64,000 nucleotides of DNA, from contig NC_079245.1 of NCBI RefSeq assembly GCF_028009165.1, forward strand, positions 1,984,001 through 2,048,000, given 5' to 3'. The notes under the pieces were generated by a model. It made no database searches. It was not told the origin of the DNA and saw nothing but the letters and a program-made list of their open reading frames with translations. Positions 20,801 through 31,054 of this stretch are shown piece by piece. A program made the position numbers and the translations under genes. Origin of the DNA: Akanthomyces muscarius. Taxonomy: Eukaryota > Ascomycota > Sordariomycetes > Hypocreales > Cordycipitaceae. Position 1 is the stretch's first letter; each line of letters starts with the position of its first letter.

Positions 20801-22610
20801 TGCGCTTCTGTCCGCCAGAGAGCGTCTTGGCCATCTCCTTGGTCTTTTTCTTGAGACCAATAGCATGGATGAGGTTGTCAATCTGTTCTTGTGTCGCTGG
20901 GTTGGATGGCGTCTTGAGACTGGCAAAGACATGGAGATGCTCCTCGACAGTAAGCTCCCCCCAAAGAACATTCTTTTGCGGCGCAATGCCCAGACCACCG
21001 GTCGTATCAATCGCAATATCGCCGCTCGTAAAGTTGCTGATGCCGGCGATAGCGTCGAGGGTCGTGCTCTTACCACTGCCATTTGCACCGAGCAGCGCCA
21101 GGATCTGGCCCTTTTTCGCGGTGAGCGTTAATGAATCCACGGCGACCACCTCCGGTCTCGGCGGCGACACAAAGGAAAATAATCGGCGCAGAAAAGTCGG
21201 CTTGTAGATCTTGGTCATGTTCTTGATATGGACGGCATCGGGCAGCGCGGAGCCGTTGGCGGCCGGCGCCGCGTTTTGGCGCGTGCCGGTGGTGACACCG
21301 TGCAGTGAGCGCTCGAGGAGCGCGGCGAGCAGAGGGTAGGCCAGGATCTGAATGGCGAAAAACACCCACATGACAATACCGGGCAGCTTCCAGGGGCTGT
21401 TTGGGTGGGCGTGCAGCAGGTTGGTGGGGAGGGCCTCCTGCTCGTAGCGCGCAATGTAGGTGATGAAGTAGACAAAGTTGCAGGGCGTAAATAGGAGGCT
21501 GAGGACGGCCACGGTGCCGGTGCCGGGATGAGGAATGGCCTGGGCGACAATGCCAAGGACGAGCCAAACGAGCGCGGTGATGATGCCAGACAGCTGCGCC
21601 TTTTTGAAGAAGCATGCGCCGAGCAGCGACATGGACGTCATGGCCACGCCCGCGAGGATGAAGAAGGGGATGACGATGCCGTAGCTGACATTGGTCCAGA
21701 TGAGAATGCGGTTCACCACGGCGGCAATGATCCAGCCGGGCAGATACGTGATGATGAAGGCATTGTGGTGAGATAGGAGGCGGGCAAGCTGGCAGTGCCA
21801 CTTGGCCTGGACGGGCATCATGGCGTCAATCAGCTGCGACATACCAATCTCACGCTCCGTCGCAATGAAGCCCGGCATGTGGTAGCAGACGCCAATCAGT
21901 GCCATGATGAAGGCGACGCTGAGAAAGTTGATAAATGTCTTTTGATACTCGCGGCGCACCTTGGCCTGGCGCTCGTCCTCGGTGAGGGCTGAGTATGCAT
22001 ACTGCTGCGTCTCGGTCGGGAACGAGCCTGTCGACTCGTGCTTGGCAATCGCGGCATCGACCGCCCGCTGCAGCGGCAGTGCATAGACTTCCGCCGCATT
22101 GTTGCTCTTGTCCACGCGAAACGAGCGGCCGAGCGCGCCGTCGCCGCGCAGCGTGTAGTTCCAGTAGCCGCCATCGCCCTCGTCGGGCGAGGAGTGAATC
22201 ACGACGGCGCCAAAGCACCGCGTCGTCGCCTGGATCGAGCCCTTGCAGACGTAGCCAATGTCAGACTCCTGGCTCAGGCGGGTGGCATTTTTGCCGGCAG
22301 ACGTTACAGCGTCGGCGACGGCGTCAAGGACCGTGTCAATGGCACCGCCGGTGTGGCCCGAATTGACGAGGACGACGGTGCTGCGGCCGCCGGTGGCGTG
22401 GCCCAGGGCATCGGCGAGCGAATCGATGTCCTGCGGCGTGCCGATGCCGTACTTGTCGTCGGCGTTGTTGAACTTTTGGCCGAGGCCGAGGTAGAGCGAG
22501 GCGATGACGGGCAGGATGAGCGCCGAGTAGAGCGTCGAGACAAAGTGCCGCTGGATGATGATTTTGAGCGTCTTGTTGCGCAGCGCCGAAATTTGGCGGT
22601 AAAGATCCAT
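17835..22610 (-). CDS. ABC transporter, full-length ABCA-type (TMD-NBD-TMD-NBD)
   Basis: Integral membrane ATP-driven transporter with the arrangement of the ABCA subfamily, whose animal members move lipids; substrate unknown here. 1591 residues in a single uninterrupted exon. Half 1: a TM segment near residue 30, a large extracytoplasmic loop (about 50-220), then a helix cluster. NBD1 has Walker A LLGANGSGKSTT near 507, signature LSGGQKRKLQ and Walker B CCVDEVSSGID. Half 2 repeats the plan: a TM near 850, a loop, a helix cluster, then NBD2 with LLGPNGAGKSTT near 1275, LSGGNKRKLSLA and VILLDEPSSGLD. Both NBDs keep the catalytic Glu after the Walker B Asp, so both look able to hydrolyse ATP. 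The start MDLYRQISALRNKT is the first ATG of the frame. It is next to ADE4 and a PLP decarboxylase on the same strand, with no evident common pathway. Confidence 0.95.
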   Translation of the reverse strand: MDLYRQISALRNKTLKIIIQRHFVSTLYSALILPVIASLYLGLGQKFNNADDKYGIGTPQDIDSLADALGHATGGRSTVVLVNSGHTGGAIDTVLDAVADAVTSAGKNATRLSQESDIGYVCKGSIQATTRCFGAVVIHSSPDEGDGGYWNYTLRGDGALGRSFRVDKSNNAAEVYALPLQRAVDAAIAKHESTGSFPTETQQYAYSALTEDERQAKVRREYQKTFINFLSVAFIMALIGVCYHMPGFIATEREIGMSQLIDAMMPVQAKWHCQLARLLSHHNAFIITYLPGWIIAAVVNRILIWTNVSYGIVIPFFILAGVAMTSMSLLGACFFKKAQLSGIITALVWLVLGIVAQAIPHPGTGTVAVLSLLFTPCNFVYFITYIARYEQEALPTNLLHAHPNSPWKLPGIVMWVFFAIQILAYPLLAALLERSLHGVTTGTRQNAAPAANGSALPDAVHIKNMTKIYKPTFLRRLFSFVSPPRPEVVAVDSLTLTAKKGQILALLGANGSGKSTTLDAIAGISNFTSGDIAIDTTGGLGIAPQKNVLWGELTVEEHLHVFASLKTPSNPATQEQIDNLIHAIGLKKKTKEMAKTLSGGQKRKLQLGLMLIGDSAVCCVDEVSSGIDPLSRRKIWDILLRERGSRTIIMTTHFLDEADLLADNIAILSKGRLRAEGSSVQLKDTFGSGYRVHVLNARHMMSRAPEVEGVDRYISSNTITYVASSATHAASVIRLLESRNVPYKFSGPTIEDVFLNLAEEINDHGMRDQAISREGALENKISPSESPAIEKPSAGEALPLLHGRQLGLFRQIIVLLQKRFVIFKTNWVPYLAAFLIPIIAAAIIQLLIKNLSAPGCSPRDRSSDNKNTQFTDLLGSPFIVGGPSSTFSASAVAELFKPLVPSLADSASSHIKVVDSFDSFKTYIEDNRKNVTPAGIWLGQSGSAATLAYKMDEAASMFTSTLGQSLLDSLLLNKTIATQYKPFDVAAAPSTGSGLQVIVYFALACSVIPGLFGLYPNSEKRNGVRALQYSSGARAFPVWAAHAIFDWSIMVVSMLIAAGILAGTSSIWYNVGFLFPIFVFYVLAAILISYFVSLIMKSALATYAIASVIQGLGFAIYLIAYFFILLYSDPAETEKSVLIGHWVIAIIFPTGSLVRALMVALNVFSTTCDGFALQSNPGAMKAYGGPLVYLIVQCIFWFSMVVYFESSDGKYKTGKPQYSEDTEDPEVAAEEVRVDGPGEETDGLRVVHLTKAFGKTTAVDNVTFGVGHGEVFALLGPNGAGKSTTISIIRGDIAPSRMGGDVFVENASITKNRPAARANLGVCPQFDAIDSMTVAEHLQHYARIRGIADVEHQVTAVIRAVGLEAYTGVMAHTLSGGNKRKLSLAIALTGNPSVILLDEPSSGLDAAAKRIMWRTLEAVVPGRSILLTTHSMEEADTLATRAGIMARRMLALGGTEQLCQKFGDTLHVHMVSKTAPHSSDEEMQQIQAWVMETFPGARTEQETFHGQMRFSVPASSIQVPGGSDGGSGNGSVIGQLLLILEENRERLGVAHHSVSPTTLNEVFLTIVGKYDVQEEGEATPKKTPWWKKSLF

Positions 22611-24227
22611 GGCCGGCGGTGGGATGGCAAGCCCCGAGGGCTATTCTATGGCGTAAGTCAAAATGGAATAGGGCGAACGTAGGGGGAGAGGTTGCTGGAG
22701 CAGACGTCGTGAGGTTGGGCAATCTCGACACCAAAGTCAAGTAAACCCAGAATCCGTGTTGTATATTAATTACAAGTGTAGGGCTTGTGCTTAGAGGTCT
22801 AGGAACAATTTACAAAAAAAAGATGGACCTCGAGGTCAATATAAGCTACGGCCTACAGCTCTTGGCTTGTCGCGACCACGAGGCTGAGCCTTGCAGCTGG
22901 ACTCCCTTGATCCACAAACAAACCAAAGACGCCCAGCCAAAGCTGGGGCTCGCAAGCTCGTACTAGCCGTATTCAGTGATACGCAGCGCTACCACCTAAA
23001 AGCCGATGACGTTTTTCTGGGCCGGGCTGAGATCTGTCGCACACGAAACGATGAATACGCTGTGGATCTCGTCGTTCCCTCGACCAATGCCGTCGCCGCT
23101 TCCTGCTTGGCGCGTGCTGACGACTCCATCCTGTGGCTCTGATTCATTCTTATTCCTCGCTTTGGGCTTCTCAAGGTGAGGCTTGGCCTGTGTGTGTTCG
23201 GGCGGTGCCTAATCTCGTCAATGATCGCCCTTGCGCGCCTGGGCGTACGTGCCCACGTACTTGTAGGGCAGACATTGGCAGCTGTCAGTGGCTGATTGGG
23301 TGCGGTGGCTCATTTCGCACTTGTCGTAATTATAGAAAGAAGAGCTCAAAATGCTATCCAGTGCCCATCACCACGCTTGATCGGTCGATTGATTTGCGCC
23401 GTCTGACCTGAGCAGCCTGGGAGGCGCACACAGTCCTTCGGTAGCCAAATACAACCCCGGCATTGACTACTTAGAGTTAGACTGCCTCGCGGGCGGGCAG
23501 AAAACAGCCAAGACATGGGACTCAACCGAGGTCAAGTTTTTCCATATTGCTCGGGCTAAACTGATTGTCAAGGAAAATAGACTATAATTTTGAATTTAGG
23601 TGCGTGGTCGAGAGCGTGCATTCTTTTCGCGTGGATGCGGGAGGGGGCTCATGTCGTCTGGCGTCTTGGCAGTCTTGGGACTCGAAAAGGACAAGGCCGG
23701 CAGCTGAGCGGCTCTGCGTCATGATTTAGTCGTTTCGCTTCCAAAGAAGGTTTGCCAACGTAGTACGCGGCCTGATCGGCACGTGGATCTACTGAGTAGC
23801 TCCTGGTGGCTGTTTACTCCTGCGCATTTACCCGCGGCTGGCTATCAAGTGTACGATCGGTCGGCCCTCGACCGATGCGTACAGAAATCAAAACCTCACA
23901 TGCTGTTTACAGTGTCTTGGGGGGGGGTTGGCATCAAGATTGAGAGGGCCGCTTGTAGAATGCACACGCGGAAAACGCTTCGGGTTCTTAGTCAGAGCCA
24001 ATTTATTGAAAAGAAAACATCGCATGTATGTAACATGTCTAAGTCCATTTTATATAAAGCGACAATGTACAATAGCTAATAAATATAGAAAAGAGCCAAC
24101 ATTATAAACAAGAAGATGCCAAAGAATACTGCCAGCGTCCGAAATCTAAAAAGAAATGCAAATGCCATCGAAAACGTTGCAATGTTCAACAAAGGAGAAG
24201 GCCACATCATCATCATCATACCTCCCT
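22611..24227. other. 1.6-kb intergenic region
   Basis: Upstream flank of the ABC gene and 3' flank of the decarboxylase gene. The ORFs (for example about 80 codons at 22891-23142) show no family motif. No gene is called. Confidence 0.65.
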
Positions 24228-25799
24228 TTACTGAGGAACGACCTCCTTGCCCACCTCCGACAGGCCCTTGAAGATGCCGTCCATCGTGCCGACCTGCGTC
24301 TGGCAGTTGGACACGACTCTGAAAAAGTGCCCCTGCGGCCCAGGCGCATAGTCAAACATGAAGCCGCGCGCCACCATCTTATCCGCCATGGCGCGCGTCC
24401 TTCTCGTGTTCTCGGCCTTGTCCTCGGCCAGCCTGCCCCCCGGCGCGTAGTAGAAGCAGATCTGCAGGCACGGGGTCGGGTTGGGCGAGACGAGGACAAA
24501 GTCGGGGCTCTTGTCGACCAGCGTCGCCAGGTGCGCCGCCATGGCGAACGCGTGGTCGATGCCGCGCTCGAAGCCCGCGGCGCCGTAGTAGATCCACGCG
24601 AGCGCCAGCTTGAGGCTGTCGGCGCGGCGGCCGCACTGCATCGTCATGTCGGCCAGGTCCCAGACCTCGCTGCCCTCGGGGTCGTGGAAGAGGTAGCCCG
24701 CGCGCAGGCTGTTGGCCTCGTGGAAGCGGCGCAGGTCGCCCGTCAGCAGGAACGAGCACGTCATGGGCACGTTGAGCATCTTTTGCGGGTTGATCGTCAG
24801 CGAGTCGGCCAGCTCGGTGCCGTCGAGCTTGTGGCGGTGCGCGCGCGAAAAGGCAATGGAGCCGCCCCAGGCGCCGTCGACGTGCAGCCACATGCCGTGC
24901 TCGTCGCAGACCTCCTTGATGGCGCGGATCGGGTCGTACACGCCCATGACGGTGGTGCCGGCCGTGGCGTTGACGTAGAGCGGCGTGCAGCCCCGGGCCT
25001 TGGCGTCGGCGACGCGCTGCCGCAGCGCGGCGACGCACATGCGGCCCGAGGCGTCGGTCGGCACGCCGACGCAGCTCGCGGCGCCCATGCCGCACGCGAC
25101 GGCCGCCTTTTCGATCGAGTAGTGGCTCGCCTCGCTGGTGAAGATGACGAACCGGTAGCCCTCGCTGCCGTTGTCGCGCGTGTCCGGGTACAGCGCGTTG
25201 CGGGCAATGACGAGCGAGGTGAGGTTGGACGAGCTGCCGCCCTGGCAGGTGACGCCCCCGGCGTACGGGCCCGTGAGGCCAAAGTAGCTCGCGAGCGCCT
25301 TGCCCGTCGCCTTTTCAATGACGGTGAGCGCGGGCGAGACGTGGTAGACGTGGACATTCGTGTTGAGGATGCCGAGAATCATCTCGGAGATGACGCCGAC
25401 GGGGTTGGTGCTGGCCGTCAGCTTGTCCATCCAGCCCTGGTCCCAGGTGTTGACGCTGTAGCGCAGAATGTCCTGGATGCTGTCGAGCAGGCCGTCCTTG
25501 CCGGCGCCCTCGCCGGCGGGCAGCGAAAAGTTCATGCGCTCGACCAGCGCCTTGGGCGGCAGCGGCTCGACGAGCACGTTGTAGGGCCGGTCGGCGGCGT
25601 CGCGCGGCAGCCGGCCCGTGTGCTTCTTGGAGGCGTTGTCGTCGGCGGCCTTGACGTACGGGATGATGAGGTCCTTGACGGCGTCGATGAGGTCGTCGAG
25701 CTCCTCGGCGCGGCCCTGCGTTGTCTTGCTCGGGATGCTGCCGTTGGGCGCTGTGTAGGGGAGACCTTCGGTCTCGCTGCCGTGGTCCGAGGCAGGCAT
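24228..25799 (-). CDS. Group II pyridoxal-phosphate decarboxylase (glutamate / cysteine-sulfinate decarboxylase-like)
   Basis: Cytosolic PLP enzyme removing the alpha-carboxyl of an amino acid; the exact substrate (glutamate, cysteine sulfinate, aspartate or aromatic) is not settled by sequence. 523 residues, no intron. Visible marks: TASTNPVGVISEMILGILN near the substrate region; CQGGSSSNLTSL; SHYSIEKAA with the PLP-stacking His; HVDGAWGGS with the Asp that contacts the pyridine nitrogen; and NPQKMLNVP with the Schiff-base Lys. The wording around HVDGAWGGS and NPQKM resembles the GAD/CSAD branch more than the aromatic decarboxylase branch. Third codon positions are almost all G or C, more than in neighbouring genes. 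The ATG at 25799 sits one base from a long CA repeat in the leader. Confidence 0.93.
   Translation of the reverse strand: MPASDHGSETEGLPYTAPNGSIPSKTTQGRAEELDDLIDAVKDLIIPYVKAADDNASKKHTGRLPRDAADRPYNVLVEPLPPKALVERMNFSLPAGEGAGKDGLLDSIQDILRYSVNTWDQGWMDKLTASTNPVGVISEMILGILNTNVHVYHVSPALTVIEKATGKALASYFGLTGPYAGGVTCQGGSSSNLTSLVIARNALYPDTRDNGSEGYRFVIFTSEASHYSIEKAAVACGMGAASCVGVPTDASGRMCVAALRQRVADAKARGCTPLYVNATAGTTVMGVYDPIRAIKEVCDEHGMWLHVDGAWGGSIAFSRAHRHKLDGTELADSLTINPQKMLNVPMTCSFLLTGDLRRFHEANSLRAGYLFHDPEGSEVWDLADMTMQCGRRADSLKLALAWIYYGAAGFERGIDHAFAMAAHLATLVDKSPDFVLVSPNPTPCLQICFYYAPGGRLAEDKAENTRRTRAMADKMVARGFMFDYAPGPQGHFFRVVSNCQTQVGTMDGIFKGLSEVGKEVVPQ

Positions 25800-25800
<1 letters not shown>

Positions 25801-25840
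<40 letters not shown>
25801..25840 (+). repeat. (GT)20 microsatellite touching the decarboxylase start codon
   Basis: Forty bases of perfect GT on the + strand, followed by a degenerate ATGTGTGTATGT tail. In the decarboxylase mRNA it reads (AC)20, one C, then ATG. It therefore forms the end of the 5' leader. Confidence 0.95.
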
Positions 25841-25847
<7 letters not shown>

Positions 25848-28699
25848 TATGTAAGTGGTTGCGGGGAAAAGGTAAAGCCGGGTCTGCTTTGTATGTATGC
25901 AACGCTGTTCCAATGCAAATGATAAACAAGTGTTGAGCAATGTCCAATAGTTGTTTTTAACTCGCTATGTTGTAGAAGAAAGAAAGACTCCTTGTTGTGT
26001 GTTGGTGAGACTGGTGAGCATGAGTCTGACAGATGAGAGAGAGGGGAGCAGAAGGTCGACTATTTGAAAGCACTGTAAGCTGGCCGATTATCGCGCAGGG
26101 CTGCGGAATCGAAAATGGGACTTGATCAACGCCTAGCCGTTCAATTCCGTAGACAATGGGCCGGCCAATGATGAGCAGTAGTTCCTCCTTCTTCGCTCCG
26201 TGTGCTTGTGCTGCCAGTCTCGCCTCACAAACCCATTACCATATTGCTTTTAAGCGGGCTTGGTGCTACTTTGGGGCATGGTCGTGCAGGTAGGTAGGTA
26301 ATTGGCAGGCAGGCGAAAAAAAAGGTGAGATCTTAGTCTGGCCGACTTTCCCGGGCCGAAAATTGTCTGGCCCTACGGCGGGCGAACGAAAACTCCAACG
26401 TAACGCTTTCCCGTTCGGGGCTCCATGGCTGTGTGGAGACGAACGGGCCAGAGACCCGCGTTATCATTAGGGCGTTGCTTTTTTATTTCGCCGTCTCTTT
26501 GGGGCTTACAGTAGACCGTTCGACTGCTTGCTGGCGTGCTTTGTGCTGGGCTGGGCTGCTATTGCTGATGCTGACAGTCAGAGGCGAAGTCGAAACCGGG
26601 GAAGCAGAATGTCCAGCACCAGCCAATCAGATTTGGACAAACACCCTCCCTTGACCTGCCAGCAGGCAGCCTGTCCATGCGCAACATTTTGGCCGTCTTC
26701 TGGACACACACCCAACCCCTACGGAAATGGACTCCCAATTCCGCACGGTTTGGTGTGTTTCTACCACGGGATTGAACAAGAAAGTCGATAGAGTTGAAGG
26801 GGCCTTCCAGCTTTGTCAACTTGTCGATAATTCAGCTTAATTGCTTCTAGAAGGCCATGTGTTCGCTGCCAGCAGTCGACAGAAGGGATGGCGGCGGAAA
26901 AAGAAACGAAAAGGGCCCCTCTCTACTTCTAGCCTGCACATCCTTCCATGCAACTGCTTTTCAAGGGAAAATGTAAAACCACGTCCGCTTCTAGGCATGA
27001 CTTTTGCCATGTCCAATGCGACGCTGCCCATGGCCGATCGTTGCGTTGCGCACGGAGGCGGAACTCGTGTCAGACTCGGGGGAGCATATATACACGTTCC
27101 AGGTCCCCACGGTCACCGGCGGCCTAAAACTGACAAATACCACTTATTTTATTTCCTGCCCTTTTGTTTTCTGCATTGTCTTTACAGACTACCAGTACAT
27201 AAGGGCCAGTCTCCCCCGGCGACGGCCGATCCGTCAGGGTTCCGTGTCCATGACCACGAGACTTTTGTCTCGGCCAGCAGATCCCCTGCCTTTCCCTCGA
27301 GGTCGACGAGGCCGAGAAGCGCTTTGGTCAAAGTCCCCTGATCATCCCAAAAGCCAAGTCCCGGCCCCCGGCAGTGCGGCACTTGAAGCTGCCAGGTGGA
27401 GCAGTGTCCCATCATCTCAGCGTCGCCGCACTAATGCAATGAAGGCACCGGCTGCAACCTCATACATGCTGCACCGGTGGTTTTCCGCAGTGGGAAGTCG
27501 AGCAACAAAAAAAAACTGATTGAAATCGCGAAGAATGCACAATTCATTTCTCAGAGAAAGATTGAGATTCCAACATGCAAAACAGAATCCATTAGCATTG
27601 TCGAGAGCACTTGAGCCTGGACAGCCTTTGGCAGCTGTCCAATGTAAGACGAAATCTTACTCATCATCATAGTCCAGACAACTCTCAGTCAGAAAGTACA
27701 AGAGTCCATTTATTCTGCGAGCAGCACTGCTGGCCTTTCGCCGTCGGCGGCTTTTCCTTTTTCAAGGAAAAACAAACTTACTGCTAGTCCAGGTAGGCTC
27801 CTGCTCCTCCGTCTTGATTTTAGCGCCCTTCTTTGTTGTGCCGATTTCTGCATCTGTTTCTGCTTCCACGTAGATCGCAGGGTCTTCTTCACCGCTCCAA
27901 TCGACCAAAGCAGCCGTCGCCGAGGATGCACGCCTTGCTCCAGTCAATACCTAGAAGCAACAAGGAAATATGGGTTGGCTCTGCAGCAGAGGACTGATAG
28001 GATTCGCGTCTCCTCAGCCAGGACGATTCCATGACTGTGCCAGCGTACGACTTGATGCACGTCCAAAATGTACTGTAAACAATTACCTTACCATTTTACG
28101 TGTTGCAACGCCATGTACGAGTGGATGCACATGCCAAAGTAGTTTCAAAAATCCCATTGCCTTCTATTTGCTTTCGAAATACATTAGTATAAAGAAAAAG
28201 GGTTGGAATCTGGTTTCATCTCTCCATTCTCTCTCTGTCTCTTCCAAAGAACATCCAAAAATACTTTGCAGTAGTCAAAAAAAGTAAATATCAGAGAAAA
28301 TGTCACGCTCTTCCAGGCACACGGCCTGGGCAGAGAGCTATAAAAAAGAATAATCCTTTCCAGTCTCGGGATTGTTGCCCTGCGACTAGGTGAAAAAGGT
28401 GAAAAAGAATTTGCATCCAAAACTTTGAGCCACTGATACATGAATGACGTCGAAAAAACATCAAAATCGCTTTCAACATTGACAGACATCATAGCAAGCA
28501 TATACAGGGGCTCGGATGTAAATCCTCACCACGGAAAGAGCCAAGACGGCGACATGCATGGCTCTCTCCAGGGGTATCGAAGTGTCAAAGTAAAAAAAAA
28601 ATGAACGTCATGGAGATGGGGGGCGCCGGGGACGGTGGTCTTTGTACGGGGGTATCCCTCAGCGCGCAGTGTTTTGTACGCGCCAATATCGTCAGCGCC
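25841..28699. other. 2.9-kb intergenic region
   Basis: Promoter of the decarboxylase gene and 3' flank of MSB2. Short ORFs at 26.4-27.5 kb and 27.7-28.3 kb lack family motifs and consistent splice signals. No gene is called. Confidence 0.6.
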
Positions 28700-31054
28700 T
28701 TAGTTCCAGCCGAGAGAGTTCTCAGTGGCAACGGGCGCCGAGATGTTGGCAGTGCGAGCAGAGCCCATGCTGTTTTGGCTCTGGCCGCCGTACGTACCGC
28801 GGTTGTTGGGGCTGAGGAGAGCACCGCCCATAAGAGCAGGGCTACCGTTGCCAGCGTACTGCATCTCATCGGAGCGACCGACCGACGAGATGGAGCTAGA
28901 GCGGCGGTGGTTCTGACGCTTGCGCTTGTAGCGACGGGCGACGATAAACATGGCCGCGCCGTACATGGCACCGAGACCGACGGCACCCATGACAATACCA
29001 GCCGTGGTAGCGCGCTGCTTGCCAGACTGGCTGGACGAATCGCTGCCGGAGCCGAAGGCGTCGTTGCTGTTGTTGGAGCCAGAGCCGCCCGTCTTGGCGC
29101 CCTCGTCGTCATTGTCGCCGAGGATGTCAATCGTGGGGTTGATGAGCGCCGTCAGGTTGTTGACCAGCTCCGACGGGTTGTTGTACAGCTTCGAGTTGGG
29201 AGCCCAGATGCTGGCCTTGAGGTTGTCAACCAAGTTCTGGGGGTAGTGGAGCTTGGCGAGCGTGGTAATGTAGCCAGCAGTGTTGCGCGTGTCAAAAGGA
29301 ACGAGCTTGGCAATCTGGACCTTTTCCACGTCAAGGCCGTTCGCATCAGCAAGAGCCTTGGGGAGCAGGTGGAAGATCTGAGCGGCAGCGACGCTGTTGC
29401 CGGAAACAAAGTCGTAGTTGAGGGGGAACTTGAAGCCTATCTGGATGGCAGTGGTATCCTTGGGAGCTGGCTTGTCGCCGTCAGCCGGAACAATGACCTT
29501 GGGGATGTTGGTGGGCAGGGAGGTTGTGGTGGTGGCAGTCTCCGTCGTGGTCGGCGCCGTGAAGCTGAAGCTGGTGGGCTCGACGATCATGGTAGTTGGC
29601 AGCCAGTCGCTGGTTCCGGTGCCAGTGGCGGTAGGAGCGATGCTCGTGACGCCAGTCTGGGTCGGGGTCGGAGTCGGGCTAGGAGTGGTCTCGGTGGGCG
29701 TGACAACAGTGCTGGTCTCAACGGGTGTGGTCTCGATGGGGCTGCTGGTAGGCTCGAGCGAAGTGGTGGCAGGCTCAGTAGCATTGTTGGACGAAGACGA
29801 GGTGGTGACACCAGCATCCGTCGAGGTGGGCAGGGGAGTCGAGGTGAGGGTGGTCGTGGTCGCAGTCTCGGTACCGTTGACAGAGTCTGTGGGAGACAGT
29901 GTGGGAGTGAGCGTAGGTGTCAGGATGGTCGTATCGCTGCCAGTGGTGGTGGTAGCGTTGCCGCCAGGAACGTCAGTCGGGGTCAGTGTCGGGAAGCTCG
30001 AGGTGTCGGTAGGGCTGCCGGAGGTCGTAGTCGCAATGCTGGTGGTCTCGGTCGTGGAAATGATGGAAGTCGGGCTCGTGGATGTCTGGGTTCCATCGGT
30101 AGAGGTCTGAGTAGCGTCGGTGGATGTGGAGTTGGCAGACTCAGAGGTGGGAGCGGGCAGAATCGAGCTGACGACGGAGGTCAGAATGGGAATAAGGCCG
30201 GTGCCGGTAGGCGTCTCAGTTGACTGGGTGCTGGTCTCAGGCGTGGTGCTGTTGGCAACCTCGGTGGAGGTCTCGGGAGCAGCAGAGGTGACGGGCGCCG
30301 TCGAGTCGGAGGTAACAGGCGATGAGGCGTCAGACGAAGACGTGGTAGGCAGCTCAGTGGTGGAAGAAGAGCTCAGAGGAGTGCTGGTCTCGGACTCAAC
30401 CGTGGTGCTGTTGGCAGAAGACGAAGCCGGAGGGAGCAGGCCGCCAACAAGGGAGGTGAGGGGGTCCAGAATGCCGCCGCCGGTCGTGGTAGGGGCCGTC
30501 TGCTGCGTGGTCTGGGCAGTCTCCTGAGAAGTGGTCGTCGGCTCGGGAGTGGTCGAAGACTCAGTAGTCGAAGGCTCGGACTTGGCGGGGGAGCTGCTGC
30601 TCTCGCTCGACACAGTGGTGGAGGAGGGGAAGATGACGCCGGTAGGACCAACGAGGATGCCGGAGCGGGTGGTCGAAGGCTTGGGGCGAACACGACGGGT
30701 GGACGAGGTGGTAGGCTGAGGCTCCGGGTTGGGGTTGGCAACACCAGTGCCACCAGGAGGCACGACGACGGTCTGGTCAACAACGACGGTGGTGGTCGGG
30801 CTCTTTTGGCGGTTGGCGTCGAAGATATTGGTAATGTCGCCGAAGTCGCCCGTGTTGAGGTCGTTCATAACGGAGCTGAAAAAGTCGCGCTTCATCTCTT
30901 CATTGTCGTCGGCGTCGAGGTCGGCATCCAGCTCAGGGTCGACATCTCTCTCGGCACGCTGGGGGTAATAGATGCGCGGGCGGTCGGCCTCGGCAATGGC
31001 AGAGGTAGCCAGAGCTAGAGTGGCGGCAAATGCGAGGGCAATCTTGGAAGGCAT
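28700..31054 (-). CDS. MSB2: Signalling mucin MSB2, osmosensor/surface sensor upstream of the filamentous-growth MAP kinase
   Basis: Single-pass plasma-membrane mucin that, in yeast and plant-pathogenic fungi, feeds the Cdc42/Ste11 to Kss1/Fmk1/Pmk1 MAP kinase pathway. 784 residues in one exon. The N-terminal signal peptide (MPSKIALAFAATLALATSA) is followed by an acidic stretch with DADLDADDNEE. A Ser/Thr/Pro-rich mucin region runs over roughly residues 95-530. A conserved Msb2 homology domain follows (about 535-645, from IQIGFKFPLNYDFVSG). A membrane helix comes next (GIVMGAVGLGAMYGAAMFIV, near 690) and then a basic cytoplasmic tail starting RRYKRKRQ. The tail ends in ISAPVATENSLGWN, very close to the end of other filamentous-fungus Msb2 proteins. 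The low-complexity region produces a long antisense ORF that is not a gene. The 5' flank is unusually long. Confidence 0.9.
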   Translation of the reverse strand: MPSKIALAFAATLALATSAIAEADRPRIYYPQRAERDVDPELDADLDADDNEEMKRDFFSSVMNDLNTGDFGDITNIFDANRQKSPTTTVVVDQTVVVPPGGTGVANPNPEPQPTTSSTRRVRPKPSTTRSGILVGPTGVIFPSSTTVSSESSSSPAKSEPSTTESSTTPEPTTTSQETAQTTQQTAPTTTGGGILDPLTSLVGGLLPPASSSANSTTVESETSTPLSSSSTTELPTTSSSDASSPVTSDSTAPVTSAAPETSTEVANSTTPETSTQSTETPTGTGLIPILTSVVSSILPAPTSESANSTSTDATQTSTDGTQTSTSPTSIISTTETTSIATTTSGSPTDTSSFPTLTPTDVPGGNATTTTGSDTTILTPTLTPTLSPTDSVNGTETATTTTLTSTPLPTSTDAGVTTSSSSNNATEPATTSLEPTSSPIETTPVETSTVVTPTETTPSPTPTPTQTGVTSIAPTATGTGTSDWLPTTMIVEPTSFSFTAPTTTETATTTTSLPTNIPKVIVPADGDKPAPKDTTAIQIGFKFPLNYDFVSGNSVAAAQIFHLLPKALADANGLDVEKVQIAKLVPFDTRNTAGYITTLAKLHYPQNLVDNLKASIWAPNSKLYNNPSELVNNLTALINPTIDILGDNDDEGAKTGGSGSNNSNDAFGSGSDSSSQSGKQRATTAGIVMGAVGLGAMYGAAMFIVARRYKRKRQNHRRSSSISSVGRSDEMQYAGNGSPALMGGALLSPNNRGTYGGQSQNSMGSARTANISAPVATENSLGWN

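Noticed and set aside
18807..21131. Long + ORFs inside the ABC transporter locus
   Set aside because: Antisense frames of the ABCA gene, without conserved blocks.
24156..25922. 588-codon + ORF opposite the PLP decarboxylase
   Set aside because: Antisense shadow created by GC-rich third positions; the minus frame has all PLP motifs.
28601..30223. 540-codon + ORF opposite MSB2
   Set aside because: Antisense shadow of the low-complexity Ser/Thr mucin region; Val/Gly/Arg-rich with no motif.
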